From: Drosophila persimilis
Lineage: Eukaryota; Arthropoda; Insecta; Diptera; Drosophilidae
Direction of reading: 5' to 3'
DNA length: 64,000 nt
Assembly: GCF_003286085.1 (NCBI RefSeq)
Contig: NW_020825289.1
Span: 7,936,001 to 8,000,000 of the forward strand
The first letter of the stretch is position 1; the number at the start of each line of letters is the position of its first letter. Made by a program: the position numbers and the translations under genes. This document shows positions 36,201 to 50,100 of the stretch, piece after piece. The notes under the pieces are model-generated. The model did no database searches, was not told where the DNA came from, and was given only the letters and a program-made list of their open reading frames with translations.

Positions 36201-38084
36201 CATCGTCGCGACGTCTGGCGCAATCGATGTGGTGGCTTGTTTCACGAAAAACCCCACATTTGTATGGGCTATCATAGGTGGGGAACGAAAACGGATTGCA
36301 GTAGGATTGATTCCCTCTTAAATTGGGTTAAACTGTACCTTTTCAGCGTTGCCATACGGCCTCTGGTCACTCAGTTAGCGGTCCCTCTCCGCATTCTCTG
36401 AATGGAACGTATTGGATGGACTCTCAATATTTGCATGTACATATGTATGTGTGCATTCCAGTGCAAATTCCGTTTATCCCTTTGACATTTCGTCGTTGAG
36501 TTGAAGGCGACCCAGTTTGACGACAAGTTCGTTGCAGAAATCTCCAAAAAGTTTTCCTCTTCAAGAGATCTGGAGAGATGGAGAAGACGGGGAGTGGATG
36601 GAAAGCAGTGGCAAAAAGTGCGCGAAAACTGCATGACATTATGGCCATTGCCAGCCAGCAGTTGTTGTTGCTCTCCGCTCTACGTGCAACCTGTAATGTC
36701 ACCTGCACACCACCCACACATCCACATCCACATTCACGCCTGCACCTGCACCTCCACCCACAAAAATCCACTCCGAGCCATGGAAACTTCCGTTCTGGTT
36801 GCATTGTTCATTTAAATTCTAATTTGTATTTGGTGCACTCGACGCTGGTGCGACGTGGCACAGCGGCCGAATGGATAAAGTGGGTGGGTGCAGGTGAGAG
36901 GGCGTTTCCTGCCGCTTGGGCACTTGGACAGGTACAGGTCGACATCGGCCTCCCACCCACCCGGAAAAACCAAAAAGTGAAGTGAGGGAGATGGAAAAAT
37001 AAAAGCCAACTCCAGGCCCGGCCATGTCCCCAATAATGTCCTTGAAAAATAGGAAGCGAAGCTCCCCAAACTGGATAACTTTTGGCTGGTGTGCAGAGTT
37101 TTTGTTATCGACTTAATCTTGATAGGAAAATTTAAATTTCACAAAGATTTTCCACCTAATCCTTTCCTAAAAGTCTTTCAAATGTATTGCAAGTTTCTAA
37201 AAACAGGATTTAATGAAAGCTTATGAAAGAAGCTTTAGCTGAGAGAACAAATGCAAAGACTTTACATATGGAAATAAATAGAAGCATGGCGCTTCGTGAA
37301 GTTCGTTTCTATGCGAGCGAAAGCGATTGCAAACGAGCACCAAAAAGCCCGATCAAACGTAGGTAAACGAAGTTGCCGCTTGTTCGCTTCGAACCCGAGC
37401 GACGCGAACATTCATGCAAGATCGAGCCCGCTGTTCGACGTTCCGCTGCCTCTCGCTCTCGCTCACTCTCGCCTTCAGCGACTCTCGAGTAAGCTTTCAT
37501 CTAAAGCTAATTGCAAATACCTACCTGATACAAAACCCAACCGTAAATTGCATTCCTTTCGCTCTCGCTGTCTCCCTTTCGTTAATTCATTTCATTTTAT
37601 TTCGTTTCGTTTCGCTGGCCCTATGCCCAGTGCAAAATGTTCTGTTATCTTTCGTGTATTATCTGCAATTGCAATCGGTAGGCTATCTCTCTCCGACACA
37701 CCTCTGGCCCCCCCCGTTGCCGGGCGTTTTTCCCCGTTAAGCCGACATGTCGTTTCGTTTAAAGTTTACGGCGCACTGTCTATGCTCTTCCCCCCTCCTA
37801 TCCTATCCTATCCTGCCGTCCCACTGTGTTTTTTCCTTTCTCTGATTCTCTCTGGACTTTTTTCACCGAGTTCTTGTTTTTTTCTCTTTGCTCTTGTTTT
37901 TTGTTTAATTCAGTTTCAGTTTTGTTGTTGCCTGCCGCCGCCGCTGCTTTAGTTGATTAAAAACCGCACTCAAAGTGGAAATGCGCTTTTCTTTGTTTGT
38001 TCCTTCCCGACTCTCTCTCTCTCTCTCTCGCTCCCTCTCCCTCTCTTCTCCACTCAAGGGAAAGCTTACTGTGGCTGTGGCTGT

Positions 38085-38131
<47 letters not shown>

Positions 38132-41100
38132 TTATGGCTTTTGTTCGGCCTGCTGCTGGAATTTATAGCAGGTTTAACCTACTTTGTAGTCAACGTACTC
38201 GATTTCACCCCGCGGGGTCAGCCTCAAGGCTGGCCAAGTAAACTTTTTAAATTAGTTGTCAAATGCAAGCCGTTAAGAGGAATGCGATAGCCACAAAAGT
38301 ACACCACTCTTTAGTCTATGCTCTCTCTCTATGGGAAACAAGGGATGATGGGATACCCTATATTATGGTTTAAAGAAAGACAAATATCACATACTTCGCC
38401 TTTTTCATTCTCCTTCACTAAATTCCAATATATTTCTAAAATACCCTAAAGAATCTTTGGACAGATTTGTAAATAAAGAACATTTCGCTTGTAAAAAAGA
38501 CTCTGGTTTCTACGATAATAGTCCCATCTTGCTATAATTTGCTAGACCCTTAGATAATAGTAATTTCTATTAATACCCAAAGTTTCATAGCTAAATTCTA
38601 AACATTTTTGAAATATTTATACCCCTTTTTTTTTAGCCCTGAAAGCTCTAATAAACTGTGAGATCTAGCAGATCTATGGCTTCGGATATGCTTTCACACG
38701 CATGCTTTCCACTTGGGGAAAAAGGCAATGAAAAAACGCAAAAGTGGCGTTAATTAAAAGGGAAAAGATTTGCCAAAGTTATGTCCGTTGCACGGCAGTG
38801 TTGGGTGTTGCGTGCAAGCAGTGCATTGACTTTGAGGCGGTGCCAGTGGCAGTGGCGATACCCGATACCCGATACCCATTCCATAAATACACAAAAATGG
38901 GGAAATTGTTTGTTAAATTGTTACATTTTTCTTCTTCTAATTCGCTTTTACTTAGTCGTTAGATTAGGCAATTAAACTTAATTGTTGGTTAACTTTTTTA
39001 AGCCTAACTTAGCTCCCCCCCGCCGCTCCTGGCTTAACTGCAGCTTTGGCTCTTTGGTTGGGTAATATCGTGTCCCCCCGCCCCTCCTGTCGTATCATCA
39101 GGCCGCCTCCTCGTCCTCGTAGCTGGGCTTGTCGCCAAACTTCACAGATCCCCGCTCCCGGATGTTGGCCCGCGGCGGCCGCTTGTGCTCCTTGGGATGG
39201 GGATACTTGGCTGCTCCTGGTTGTGGCACCGCCTGCTCGAAGGCCACTGCACTCGGGCCGATGGGGCTGCTCAGCTGGTAGCCGCTGTGGTGCACCTCCG
39301 CCGGCCACTTGTCCCCGTGCATGGCCTCCACCAGGGCCGCCTCGTACTCCTCGTCCTCCAGCCGCTGCTTGTGCTGGTGCTGGTGCTGGTGCTTGGTGCG
39401 ACGCTGCTGCTCCTGGAGACGGGCCCGCAGGCTGCTCATCGAGGAGGACGGCTGGCTGGTGGTGATCGAGTCTTCCTCACTGGCACCACCCCCTCCATCG
39501 CCGCCGTGGATCTGCTGCTGCTGCTGCTGCTGTTTGTGCTGCTTCCGAGGTCGTCTGGTGGTGGCCGCCGCCTCCCGTTCGCGGTACTTCTTCAGGAACG
39601 ACGGAGGGTAGTTGGGGGCTTCGGTGGTGGTGGTCGTGGTGCTGCTGGTGGTTGTGCCTCGGCTCCTGGGCCGCGGTGGATGCTGCTCCTGCGGCGGTTG
39701 ACTCCGATACCCCTTGATGGGCACAAAGCCGCTCTCCATCGATGCCACTGCCTCGTACTCCCCGCTGGAGTCGCCCGTGTGCTCGGTGACCTCGTAGCGG
39801 TGGCCCATCTGCTTGGCCAGCTCGTTCTCGGTCTCCTCCTCGCTGCCGTACTCGTAGCCCACCAGCTTCTCCGGCTTGGGCAGGAGCTCATGGTCCTGGT
39901 CATGATGGTCATGGTGATGGTCCCTCCCGCTACTGGATATATCCGTGTGGAGCTGTGTGAGGGCCTGTGGCCGCAGGGTCACAAAGGAGCCGCTGCTGGG
40001 CTGCTCGCCGGCCTTGTAGACGGGCTTCCAGCTCTGGTACTCCATGATCTTGCCGGAGACGACTTCGTTGCTGGCACTCCCCGGGCCCCCCTTGGCCTTC
40101 TTCCGGAAGTACTTGTCCATGAGATCCTCGTCGCTGGTCAGCGGTGCCTTGCCCTCGGCGATCAGCTCCTGCTCCTTCTCCAGCTGCCGCATCCGATGGT
40201 CGTAGCTGAGGGAGTGCGTTGTCGCCTCCGTCGCCACGCCCGGCCTGGGCTTGGGCAGGGGTCGCCGCAGCTGCACCACCTTCTTGGCCGACGGCCGCAT
40301 CTTGATGATCTTCATCGGCTTGTGGGTGTGCGGATTCCGGATGATGTACTTCACGCGCGTCATCTCCGTGGGCCGCAGGTCGATCGTTGCGGGGCTCTTC
40401 TTCGTGTGCCCCGACACCGCGGGGCTCGGCAGGAGGTCCGTGAACATGCTCTTCATGGCCCTGGCACCGCCAAACATGCGCCCCAGGACGCTGCCCATCA
40501 CCGAGTTGTTCATCTCTTGCCACATGAAGCGCCGCTGGATTCTGCAAGGGGGGGGGGGGAGAGTTGTGGCAAGTGAAAGTCAGGGCTCCAACAAAAGGGG
40601 AAAGTCTTGCGAAATTACTGAACGATTCAACTACAATTGTGGGAAAGTGATTTACTGGAAGATCTCTTGAGTGAATCCATGATTAGATGGCACCTTCTTT
40701 TCCACACTTTTCCGATCCGTAATCGATCCACATTGCCTCCCTCTAAATCGGAAAATCTTTCCTTCCCCTGGCTCTAGCGAATCTCTTGCTTCTGTTGCCA
40801 CTCACCTGTGCTCATCCGCCTGCTGCTCGGCCCTCACGTGGATCAGCCGCGACAGCACCAGCACCAGCCAAATCCAATGGATCTAATGGGGCAATGCAGA
40901 TATCAACAATGAATGTTGCCACGCGTCTATGCCACAACTATGCACTTCCTTCCGCTGTGTGTTACTTACGCAATGCTTCCTCATGTTGCACTATTTTATG
41001 TGAATTCCCACCGCGATATTTAATGTTGGGCGAGGATCTGGTCTGGTTTGTGCCCGAATTGTTACTACAGGCGGCAGCGCGGCAAGCACTTGCTTTTATA

Positions 41101-44100
41101 TACTTGCCACTTGCCACTTGCTGTGCTGTGCTGTGTGGCATGTGGCAGGTTGCTCCAATTACCAGAGCTTGTCTTTGACTAGGCTTTGGTTTTGGCTCTG
41201 GCTTTGGCTTTTGTCTTTGGCTTTGAGCTTGGCATTGCTTTGGCTGAAAGGGGGAGAAAACAATGACTCCCCCCCCTCCGCTCTCCGCCTTCCTGCCCCA
41301 GCTGGCCGGCTTTTCGTTGGGCAATTAGTTCCATTACTTTTGCAGGTCTCCTCCGCTCTGGTCTCTCCTCCTCTCTGGTCTCTCCACCTCTCTGGTCTCC
41401 ACCTCTCTGGGGTCTCCTCCGCTCTGGTCTCTCCTCCGCTCTGGTCTCTCCTCCTCTCTGGTCTCTCCTCCTCTCTGGTCTCTCCTCCTCTCTGGTCTCT
41501 CCTCCTCTCTGGTCTCTCCTCCTCTCTGGTATCCACCTCTCTGGTCTCCTCCGCTCTGGTCTCTCCCCCTTTCTGGTCTTCTCCACTCCGAATTTGTGGT
41601 TTCCATTCATTCTTCCTTCCTTTACATTGTTTCACACCTTCTCTCTCCCTCTCTGTATCTCTCTCTCTCTCTCTCGCTTTGATTTCCGTATGCATTTCTT
41701 GACGCTTGATTTCGCCTTCTGTTGCAGCTGCCTCTTGGGGCCTGAACTGTTGCTTTTATTTTTCTTACCGGGTGGCGTTTTTATTTGTAAAAAATATTTC
41801 TCAAATGTTTTTGTTTAACTATTACTTAATAATTTATTAATGAGCCTTGCCTGCACCATAATTTATTGGCTCACATGCCACATGCAACATGCAACATTTT
41901 AATCATTAATTTCATCAATTGATGGGCAATGGGCAATGGAACGTGCTGAAACTTTTCCGTTGAATAAATGGCTTTCTGGCGTGTGTGGCTGCCACATCAT
42001 CATCATCATCATCATCGTCATCATCAGCAGTGTTGATGCCACTTGAATATATTCAAATTTGTGCCAGGTGGCGCCCACCCCACTCCACGCCACTCCACTT
42101 CATTGTAGTATCTGTCTAGTACATCCCATTAAAATTAGTATACGAGTATTTCTAGTAAATCCCCTTCAAAGTTTCCACAGATTTAAGCCAAATTTTTGCA
42201 TGGATGGTTTGCCGCTTTATTGCCATTGACAGTTTGTTGTTGCTCTGAAGAGGAATACTCGGATTTTATATGCAACTCTCCCCCCCCCCCCCCCCCCCCC
42301 CCCCTCGCCATATCCATGGAAATGGTTTTTCCACATAAAGTGCTAATGAGATTTCATTGCACTTTCAGTCGCCGCATTCAATGCAAAGCAAATCCTTTTC
42401 AGTTAACTTTCATAATGGATTTTATTTCAATTAAATACCATACGAAAATGCATTTATTTTGCAATTAATTCCGTTATGCTCGCATTTTGAATGAATGTCA
42501 AAGAAACGCCTCATTAAATATTTTAACAAATGCTTGGGTATTTGTATTTACTGTGAATAAACTGTGAATAAATATACTGCGAATATCTATAGAACATATA
42601 GGAATCTATTTACATACAAGCACATACATATTTTTGATATTACGGCTAGACCTTTCAGCTCTATTTATATACCTAATTGCTGGCAATAATCTTACAATCT
42701 GCCATGCTCCAGTTTTCGCAAATTTTTTACGATTCCGGTTTCGGAAAAAATTCGCACAAATTTAAATTTGTTTGCTCCGGTTTTCGCAACTTTTTCGCTG
42801 AAAAGTAAATCGGAAAACTTTTGTGAATGTGAAAAACTGATCCTGGCTGTATATTTTTTTATTTTTATTGTATTGCAGGTATTTTTTTCTTAATTTTTTT
42901 AATATATTCAGGCAGGCTCCGTTTTTCATTTACTTTTGCGGATTACGTTTTCAGCCAAAACGTTTCGTTTTCGTTTTAAGGTGTTCCATTTTTCACATAT
43001 TTTTTTTATCGATATGTTACATTTTGAAGTCCGAATTAAATTGGGCGGGAAACAGCTGTGCTCACCCAGATGTTCTGTTAAGCACATGTTACAAGCACAG
43101 TCTGAGCTGTTACATGCACATTTGTGCTGTTATACACAAAAATTTATTAATTGCCAACGTTCCGATAACCAAATCGGAATGCGTCAGCTGCTTACACCAA
43201 AACGAAATTTGTTGTTGCTGTGGCCAATTTTTTCCGAGCCAAAATTTTGGGTTGGGTTAAAATAAAATTATTTATAAAGAAAGCACAAGTTAAATTACCC
43301 TGATATAGGTATCAAGTTTAGGTTAATGCATCAATAAGTCATCTATTTTTTTCCTTTCGCAATTAAGGTTCGTTTTGTTGTATAAAAAGCCGTTTACTTT
43401 TCATTTCGTCAACGAAAATGTTTTCGTTTTGAAAACGAAGAAATCTTGCGGAATGGGAAAAAGAGAGCCCCAATTTATGTGATTTCAAAAGTAAATCGGA
43501 AAATTTTTGTGAATGTGAAAAACGGAGCCTGGCTGATTAAAACTGTTCTGTATTCGTATTTTTTCTGTAAAAACTTCGTTTTGAAAACTTTATGGTTTTA
43601 AACATTTGCTTTAAATATTTTTGTGGTATTTTAATTGCATTTTTCAGTGTCCTTTTTTGGGTATTTTTGTAGTATTTTTTTCTATATTATTGTATTTTTT
43701 TTTGACAAAACTGTATAGTACTATGATTGTTTTTTTTTTTTATATAATATGTTTGCGGTATTTTTATAGAATTTTTAGAAGGTGTTTTCATCGTTCAAGT
43801 TTTGCTATTTTAGTGGTATTTTTCTTTCGGAAAAAAATGTGTTCTGTAAGTTTTATGGTATTTTGATTATTTTTTTTTCTATTCGCTTGCGGTATTTTTA
43901 TAGCATAGATTGTTTAGATATGGTTTGATGGTATTTTCCAACGTTTTTTCAGTTTTTATGTGATTAAATTTGTATATAATATCCGTTTTTTTTTTGTCTT
44001 GTATTTTTGTGATTTTTTTTGTGTGATTAAAGCAGTTTTCAATTAAAAACGCCACAAGTTCTGCACAATTTGTGGAGCCGCGCTAAAGACCCATTGAAGT

Positions 44101-47100
44101 CTCGATTACTTTTTGATTGCTTTGCTTATGCAGATGTCAAAGAAGAGGGAAAAACATACAAGTATAGATGGATTATATGTATGTCGGGGCTTTCTTCTGA
44201 ATGCAAGGCCAAAGAGAAAGGACAATAATTGCATTAAAATAACTCACTTAACGACGACGAGGATCCACAGCCGAGATGCCCCCTCAACTAAGCTGCTATT
44301 TGCCAATGACCTCCACAAGCTTATCAAGTTGCAATAATTGCATTTTGTGGACTAATTAAACAACTGCTAGTCCTGGGGGGGCAGAGCCAAAGGGCAAAGA
44401 GAGAGGGAGAGAGAGAGAGAGCCTCGAACACTACGCAAAAGAGCTTCGTTTGTGTGGAGCTTCAGTCAATAATGTATTTAAAATGCCATTTGTGTAAATG
44501 GATTATGTGTAATCGATGGAGCTGCAGCAGCAGAAAGACCCCCCACCCTATCCCCCGCACTTCTGTGTAGACACATTTATCTGGGGGCATATCATTATCC
44601 TGCCCATCGCTTGGTATCGGACTCGGACTCCGAGCTGAGGTCGGGGCGACGTACGGAGACACTCTGCCCCCATTGTACGGCAGCAAATTGATGCCGTAAG
44701 CCAAATATAAACACAATAAAACCAAACCAGTCTCAACAACAGCAGGACCAAGGGGGGAGATGGCTGGGCGGCCTGGACATGTAACTGTTGTGAGTCCTGG
44801 GAAATTTGCCTGCTAGTTGATGCCACATGCCGCAAAATCAGCTACAGCAGCAGCAGCAGCAGCAGCTAAAGATTTCCTTGCCCCGAATGCAACACCGAGA
44901 GAAAGTTCCAGAAAGTTCCAGAAGTTCCACGTAGAGGATCGATGGAGGCTATTTTTGGCTATTTTCGACGAAGAAGAATCTCTTTTCAGGTTATAAAAGG
45001 TTCCAGAATGTGTCTTTTCTGGCTCGTGTGTTTTGCTGGTCTTTTTCGCTGAGTGTAATCGTGCCCCTGGGCTCAAGTTGTACCTAAAACGTTGATAAAA
45101 TTCGCATTGGGGCTCCCACACAGTCGTACTCGATGCTAGGGAATCCTTATTGGACGCATTACAAAAGAAGGCCAGCGATGAATGCGAGAGCCCATCGGAG
45201 CAGGACCCTGATTGATACGGATCGATGCTGGAACGCAGTAGGCCACAGAGGATATGGGGCGTGGTCGCTGGTCAGCTTTACAGATGACACCCAAAGAGCC
45301 CCCCATCGATGAGATGGAATACGTTCGAATGGGGCAAGAGAGAGGCAGAAGAAGAGCACTTTATGGAGAAGCAAATATGCCAGACGGTTGCTCCAGCAAA
45401 AGGATAACCCGAAGGGAAATTCAACGATACAAACTGGGGAGCTACCATCGCTTGGAGCCTTTCCGCATATGTCCTCTTGTATTTATTTTCACGACCTGCC
45501 ATTTAAGGCTTTTCTGTTTTCCATTTTCCATTTTTCTCTCCTTTTTTTGTTTTGCTTAACCAATTTGTTGTTGCCGTTGCACTTAATAATATATTTACGT
45601 ATATTTTACGAGAATAAAAATGCATTTTTCCCTACCTGTCCCCTGCCCCAATGGCCCCCACTCTCTTTCTGCTCTCCTTTCGGCTTCGCGCAGCTGTCTC
45701 TGCTCCCCCTGCCCCACCCCTGCTCTCCCCCTGCTCTCACTGCCTTGCATCTGTATCCTTATGTCCACGGCTGTGTCGTTGTTGTCTGCATTGATTTAAT
45801 GCCAGTGGCGATTCTGTTGTTCCTGCTCCGAGGATACCCCATGGTAATTGTGGATGGGCAGGGTATATCGTGCTTTGCCAGATTTAACCAAAAAAATTAT
45901 ATATAAATAAATAAAATTATATCTCTAATACAAATTATGTTGTTCACTGTTATTGGCCACAATTCGTTGGATCATGCCAAATTTTTTCATATTTCAAATA
46001 AATATATTTTATAATTAATCATTATTAAAAATAATTAAATATTTATTCCAATTCATGTTTAAAATAAATTAATTGTAAATTGTTTGGTATTTTGATTGTT
46101 TTTTTTTTTTAATATTTGTTTGCGGTATTATTATAGCATTTTTCGGTCCTTCTTTCAGTGTCAATTTTTGGTATTTCTTGTGGTATTTTTTGGTATTTTT
46201 TGTTCTTTTTTTGATATTTTATAGTATTTTTGCGCTATTTTTTTCGGAAAAAACTGTGATCTGTAAACTTGATGGTATTTTGATTGTTTTTTTGTTTATG
46301 TATGTTTCCGTTAATCTAAGCATTATTAAAAATAATTAAATAATTATTCCAATTTATTTCATGTTTAAAATAAATATATTATTATTAATTATTATTAAAA
46401 ATAATTTTTAATGTTTAAATCAAAGTTGATTATATTTAATTAAATTATTTTTTTTTCAAAGATAAATTTTATTTTTTATTCTAAAATGTAATTTCTTAAT
46501 TTTTATTTATTTTAAAATTTGTATTTATTTTTTGGTTTTTATTTAGTATTTATCTATAATTTAATGGATTTCCTCTGGATAGCTGATGAAAGTTGCGCAT
46601 ATCGAGGGTATCTCTCAAGTCGTTACTCGTCCTTTTTCTTTGGAGGATTTTTTCTTTTCTGCTTGTGCTCTTGTCGCTGTTTTCTCTCCAATGGCGACAC
46701 AATTTGTATGCGTATGTATGAGGGACACACACACACACACATACACACATAGACAAAAAAGAGAGAAGCTCTCTTTGGAGAGCTAAGGACATCACAATAG
46801 CTTTGAAGCTGCATAGATAAGCCTCGGCAGCAGAGGCTGCTGCATAACCCAGGGCGACACCATTCATCCCCTCCACCCCCCCTTCCCCCAGACCAGAGTC
46901 CACCAGAGAAACGAGAGAATAAACTTATGTCATAAGCCATAGCCGGTCGTAGGGATCTGGCTTCAAGCAGAAGGCATTAACCCGTGTAAGCCGATCCCCC
47001 GGGGGTCAGGCGGGGGCCACTGGCACTCTGGGGAAGACTCCTGCACATGGTCTGTCCCCAGTTCTGTCCCCAGAGCACATTTTAAGCTTATTTAATGCGC

Positions 47101-50100
47101 GCATAAATTATTCAGGGCGAAAAAGCGTATTCGCGTCCCGGCATACTCAATTATTTTAGATTATGTTTGGATTAGTGGTCACGAGAGAGAAGAGCATCGC
47201 AGGAGAGCCTCCGCCCTGGTTATTGCACTTCATCGTCGCCGATGACAGCCGCCAAATGGCTTTTGGGGTGTCGATGGGGTCCTTGGCCTTAGTTCGCTCT
47301 CCTGCTGGGTTTTTGCCTTTTTCTGTGCGGGAATCGTTTGCGGCCTGCCGCTAGGCCCAATCAATATTTAATTGAGCCATCCCGGCAGGGGGTTTTTTTA
47401 TTTGCTGCCAGGTAAATGATTTTCCATACAATTGAAAATTTATGGCAGATTATATCCAGGGATTTCGGAGAACATATTTCGATTCGTTGAAAGGGTTTCG
47501 GGGACCATTTTTGATTTAAGATTAGCTCTCCAAAGACATATGTTTTCGCCATAGCAATCAGGGCTCTGATCGAGCCTCAGTAACGCCCTAGTCTCCAATT
47601 ATCCCTTTGGATTTCTCTTTAAAACTTTCAGATATCTTTAATGAAAGTATCTGCTACTTTCTTGATCTTCAGATGGCACTAGAAAACGCCACTTTAAACT
47701 TGTTCGGGACTCTCTCCATACACACTCTTGGCCATTGAAGGCATAAATTAGATTACAGCAGACCATTTCCTGGCCATTATGGCTGCCGTTGAAAGCATTT
47801 TTCTCAGCCTCTGCACTTAATTTATATTAATGTGACTGCCATCTCTCTTCTAAATTAATTTACACGACAAAAAAGTGAGCCCGGAAGGACAAACGAGAAT
47901 CTGAAAAATCCCAGATGGCCTTTTTTTTGTTGGGGGGACTTTCGATGATAGTCCTTTTGTGAGTGGTTTTCATGGCGGCGCTGTCATTTTCAATCAGATT
48001 CGTTATGGAAACAAATTGGCAAATAAATTCTTGTATAAATACATTTTGCATATCAATTCATTCGCGTTGTAGAGGTTTTCAATGTTTTTTTTTCGAATTA
48101 TGTAGGGGCAAATATTTTATGATTGGTTTTTTCCTCAATTATCCTTCACTGTTTAACTTTGAATTTGATTTGAAACAACCTCTGAAAAAAGATTATTTAC
48201 TTTCATTGTTTCATTTCCAGGCATTCCTAACCTCAGTGTTGCATTTCCAGCCATTCCTAACCCTACTTTTTTATTTCCACTCATTCCCAAACGTGTTTTT
48301 CGAGCTTTTGCAATTTGTTCGACTTGTTTTCTTCATTCTGACTATAAAATAGATCCGATCTTTTGCCTCAATTAACCGATTTCTGAGCAATTATAGCAAT
48401 CACCTATTAAAGACGTTGACGATCCATGCCCATCCATCTTTGGGTCTGCTTTTCCTGTTTTCTTTGTTTGAAAATGTGAAAAATCAAATAAATCTCTCTC
48501 GGGCTAAGGTGACCCAATTTCGTACTGGGATCCTATGGGATATTGCCCCAACAATTGATACGACGCAAACACACACACACACACACACACACTTTTCAAT
48601 TCCATTCGTAACCCCAAAAGGCGCCGCAGGCAACGACACGCTGATTAAATCAAATAACTTATGGCTTAGTCCCCACCTCCTGCCCCGCTGCCCTCCTCCC
48701 AATCTCTGGGATGTTTGTTCGCTGTGGCAGGCTCTTGGCCCAAAGTCTTGTGCTCCTTGCTTGCTCCAGTTGTCGGACAACGGAAATCAGCGCTGCCCAA
48801 TCTGCTGCTCCGTCTCTGTGGCACAGTGGCTGTGTGGCAGATATTTTGCTTTGCCCCATACTTCATTGTGTATGAAATTTGCTCAACTGCAAGCCAAGCA
48901 GAAGGAAATTGCACACACAGAGAAGCGTTATCCTGCTCACAGGACTCCCTCGCATCTATTCTCTAATGCTACTGCTTATTTGTACCCCGTAATCGTGGGT
49001 GACCCACGGGCATGCTGTTTATTGTATTGGTTATCTGGTTACAGATAATTTTCACAGTATTTATGGGTATCCCCCAGTCGCTACACTCGATCGGAACTGC
49101 CTGTCTTACTTGTTTTCTGCTCGATTGCTGATGCGATAGATGCCACGTCATGCCACTGTGTGTGTGGTTTGCTGCCATTTTGCTTAGCCGTACACTTGAG
49201 AGCGTTTACTGTCCGTCGTATCTTTGTATCTCTGTATCTGTATCTCGTGCAGCGCCCATTGTTGGTATCGTCGTGTGGCGTCTTTTGTTTCAATTGCTCT
49301 GAAGGCACCCGCCCCAGACAACGGCTTGGACTTAAGTTGCTGCCACACCCGCATCTAGATGCTTTTCTCTACTCCTCCTCCGCCTAAGCCCTATCCCTAT
49401 CTCCGCCGGTGGCTGCTTTATTGCAATTGATTTTGACGCCGCTGTTTATGCCAACTGAACAAATCTGAGAAGCCCAATCCAGCGGCCACTACACTGAGCG
49501 AAAAAGAGGGCACAGAAACCCAGACTAACCTGTCCCTTAGGGCCTTTAGGGCTTGGGTCCTTTTCGCAGTGTACCTCCACTCCGCTCCGCTTCTGTGGTT
49601 GTCAGCATTTTCCGATGTGGCACTGACAACAACTTCAAACGTACGAAATCAAATCGAAAGCGGAAAATGCGCAAAGGCAACAAATAGAAAGAACTCGGGC
49701 AATAATTGTTTTACTTGAATGGGGAAAAAAGAGCCGAGGGACGCTAAAATAATCAAAGAAAATCGAAAGTATTGAAAATCCCTCTTTTTATATATGTATG
49801 GCGTCTAGGCATCACTTTAAAACATTTTGAAATATCTTGTATCCTTGTATCTTTGCAGCTATGTGCATGGCATTGGCTCGGAGACCCGCAACTCGCTGTT
49901 CCATTTGCACAACGGACGAGACATGGTCCTGGTCACCACCTGTCGCCACGGCAAGAGCTGGCGAGAGCTGCAGGACAATCGCTGTGACGAGGACAATCGC
50001 GAGTATGACAGGTAAGTGCTCTCTCTTTCGGAGTGGACGACGATAGACGATAATGATGTTGTCCTCGGCAGAAATTTCCCCTCTTATTGCAGGTTCTGTG

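Larger units (their letters stand above)
20067..39097. other. ttv intron 1, left part; repeats, no supported gene
   Basis: Nineteen kilobases of intron up to the nested antisense gene. It holds poly-C/G tracts, an AT-rich duplicated block (23.8-24.56 kb), a non-LTR retrotransposon tail (26.06-26.32 kb), a hairpin (26.6-26.75 kb), CT/GAGA-rich DNA (27.2-28.6 kb), minisatellites (27.67-27.80 and 30.48-30.87 kb) and microsatellites. A 231-codon open frame at 27916-28611 is noted in the findings but not called. Confidence 0.55.
40985..49858. other. ttv intron 1, right part; repeats, no supported gene
   Basis: Holds the 41.34-41.59 kb CT-rich minisatellite, a TCA run near 42000, poly-C at 42280, the paired inverted-repeat elements at 42.7-43.5 kb, GGTATTTT repeats at 43.6-43.96 and 46.1-46.3 kb, an AC microsatellite at 48568-48592, and AT-rich DNA at 45.9-46.56 kb. 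Open frames coincide with repeats. Confidence 0.55.

Noticed and set aside
39185..40576. 463-codon plus-strand frame
   Set aside because: Exact antisense shadow of the GC-rich last exon of the nested gene. Only the minus strand has spliced exons with a signal peptide.
41159..41695. Arg/Glu-rich minus-strand frames
   Set aside because: Made entirely of the 17-bp CT-rich minisatellite read on the opposite strand.
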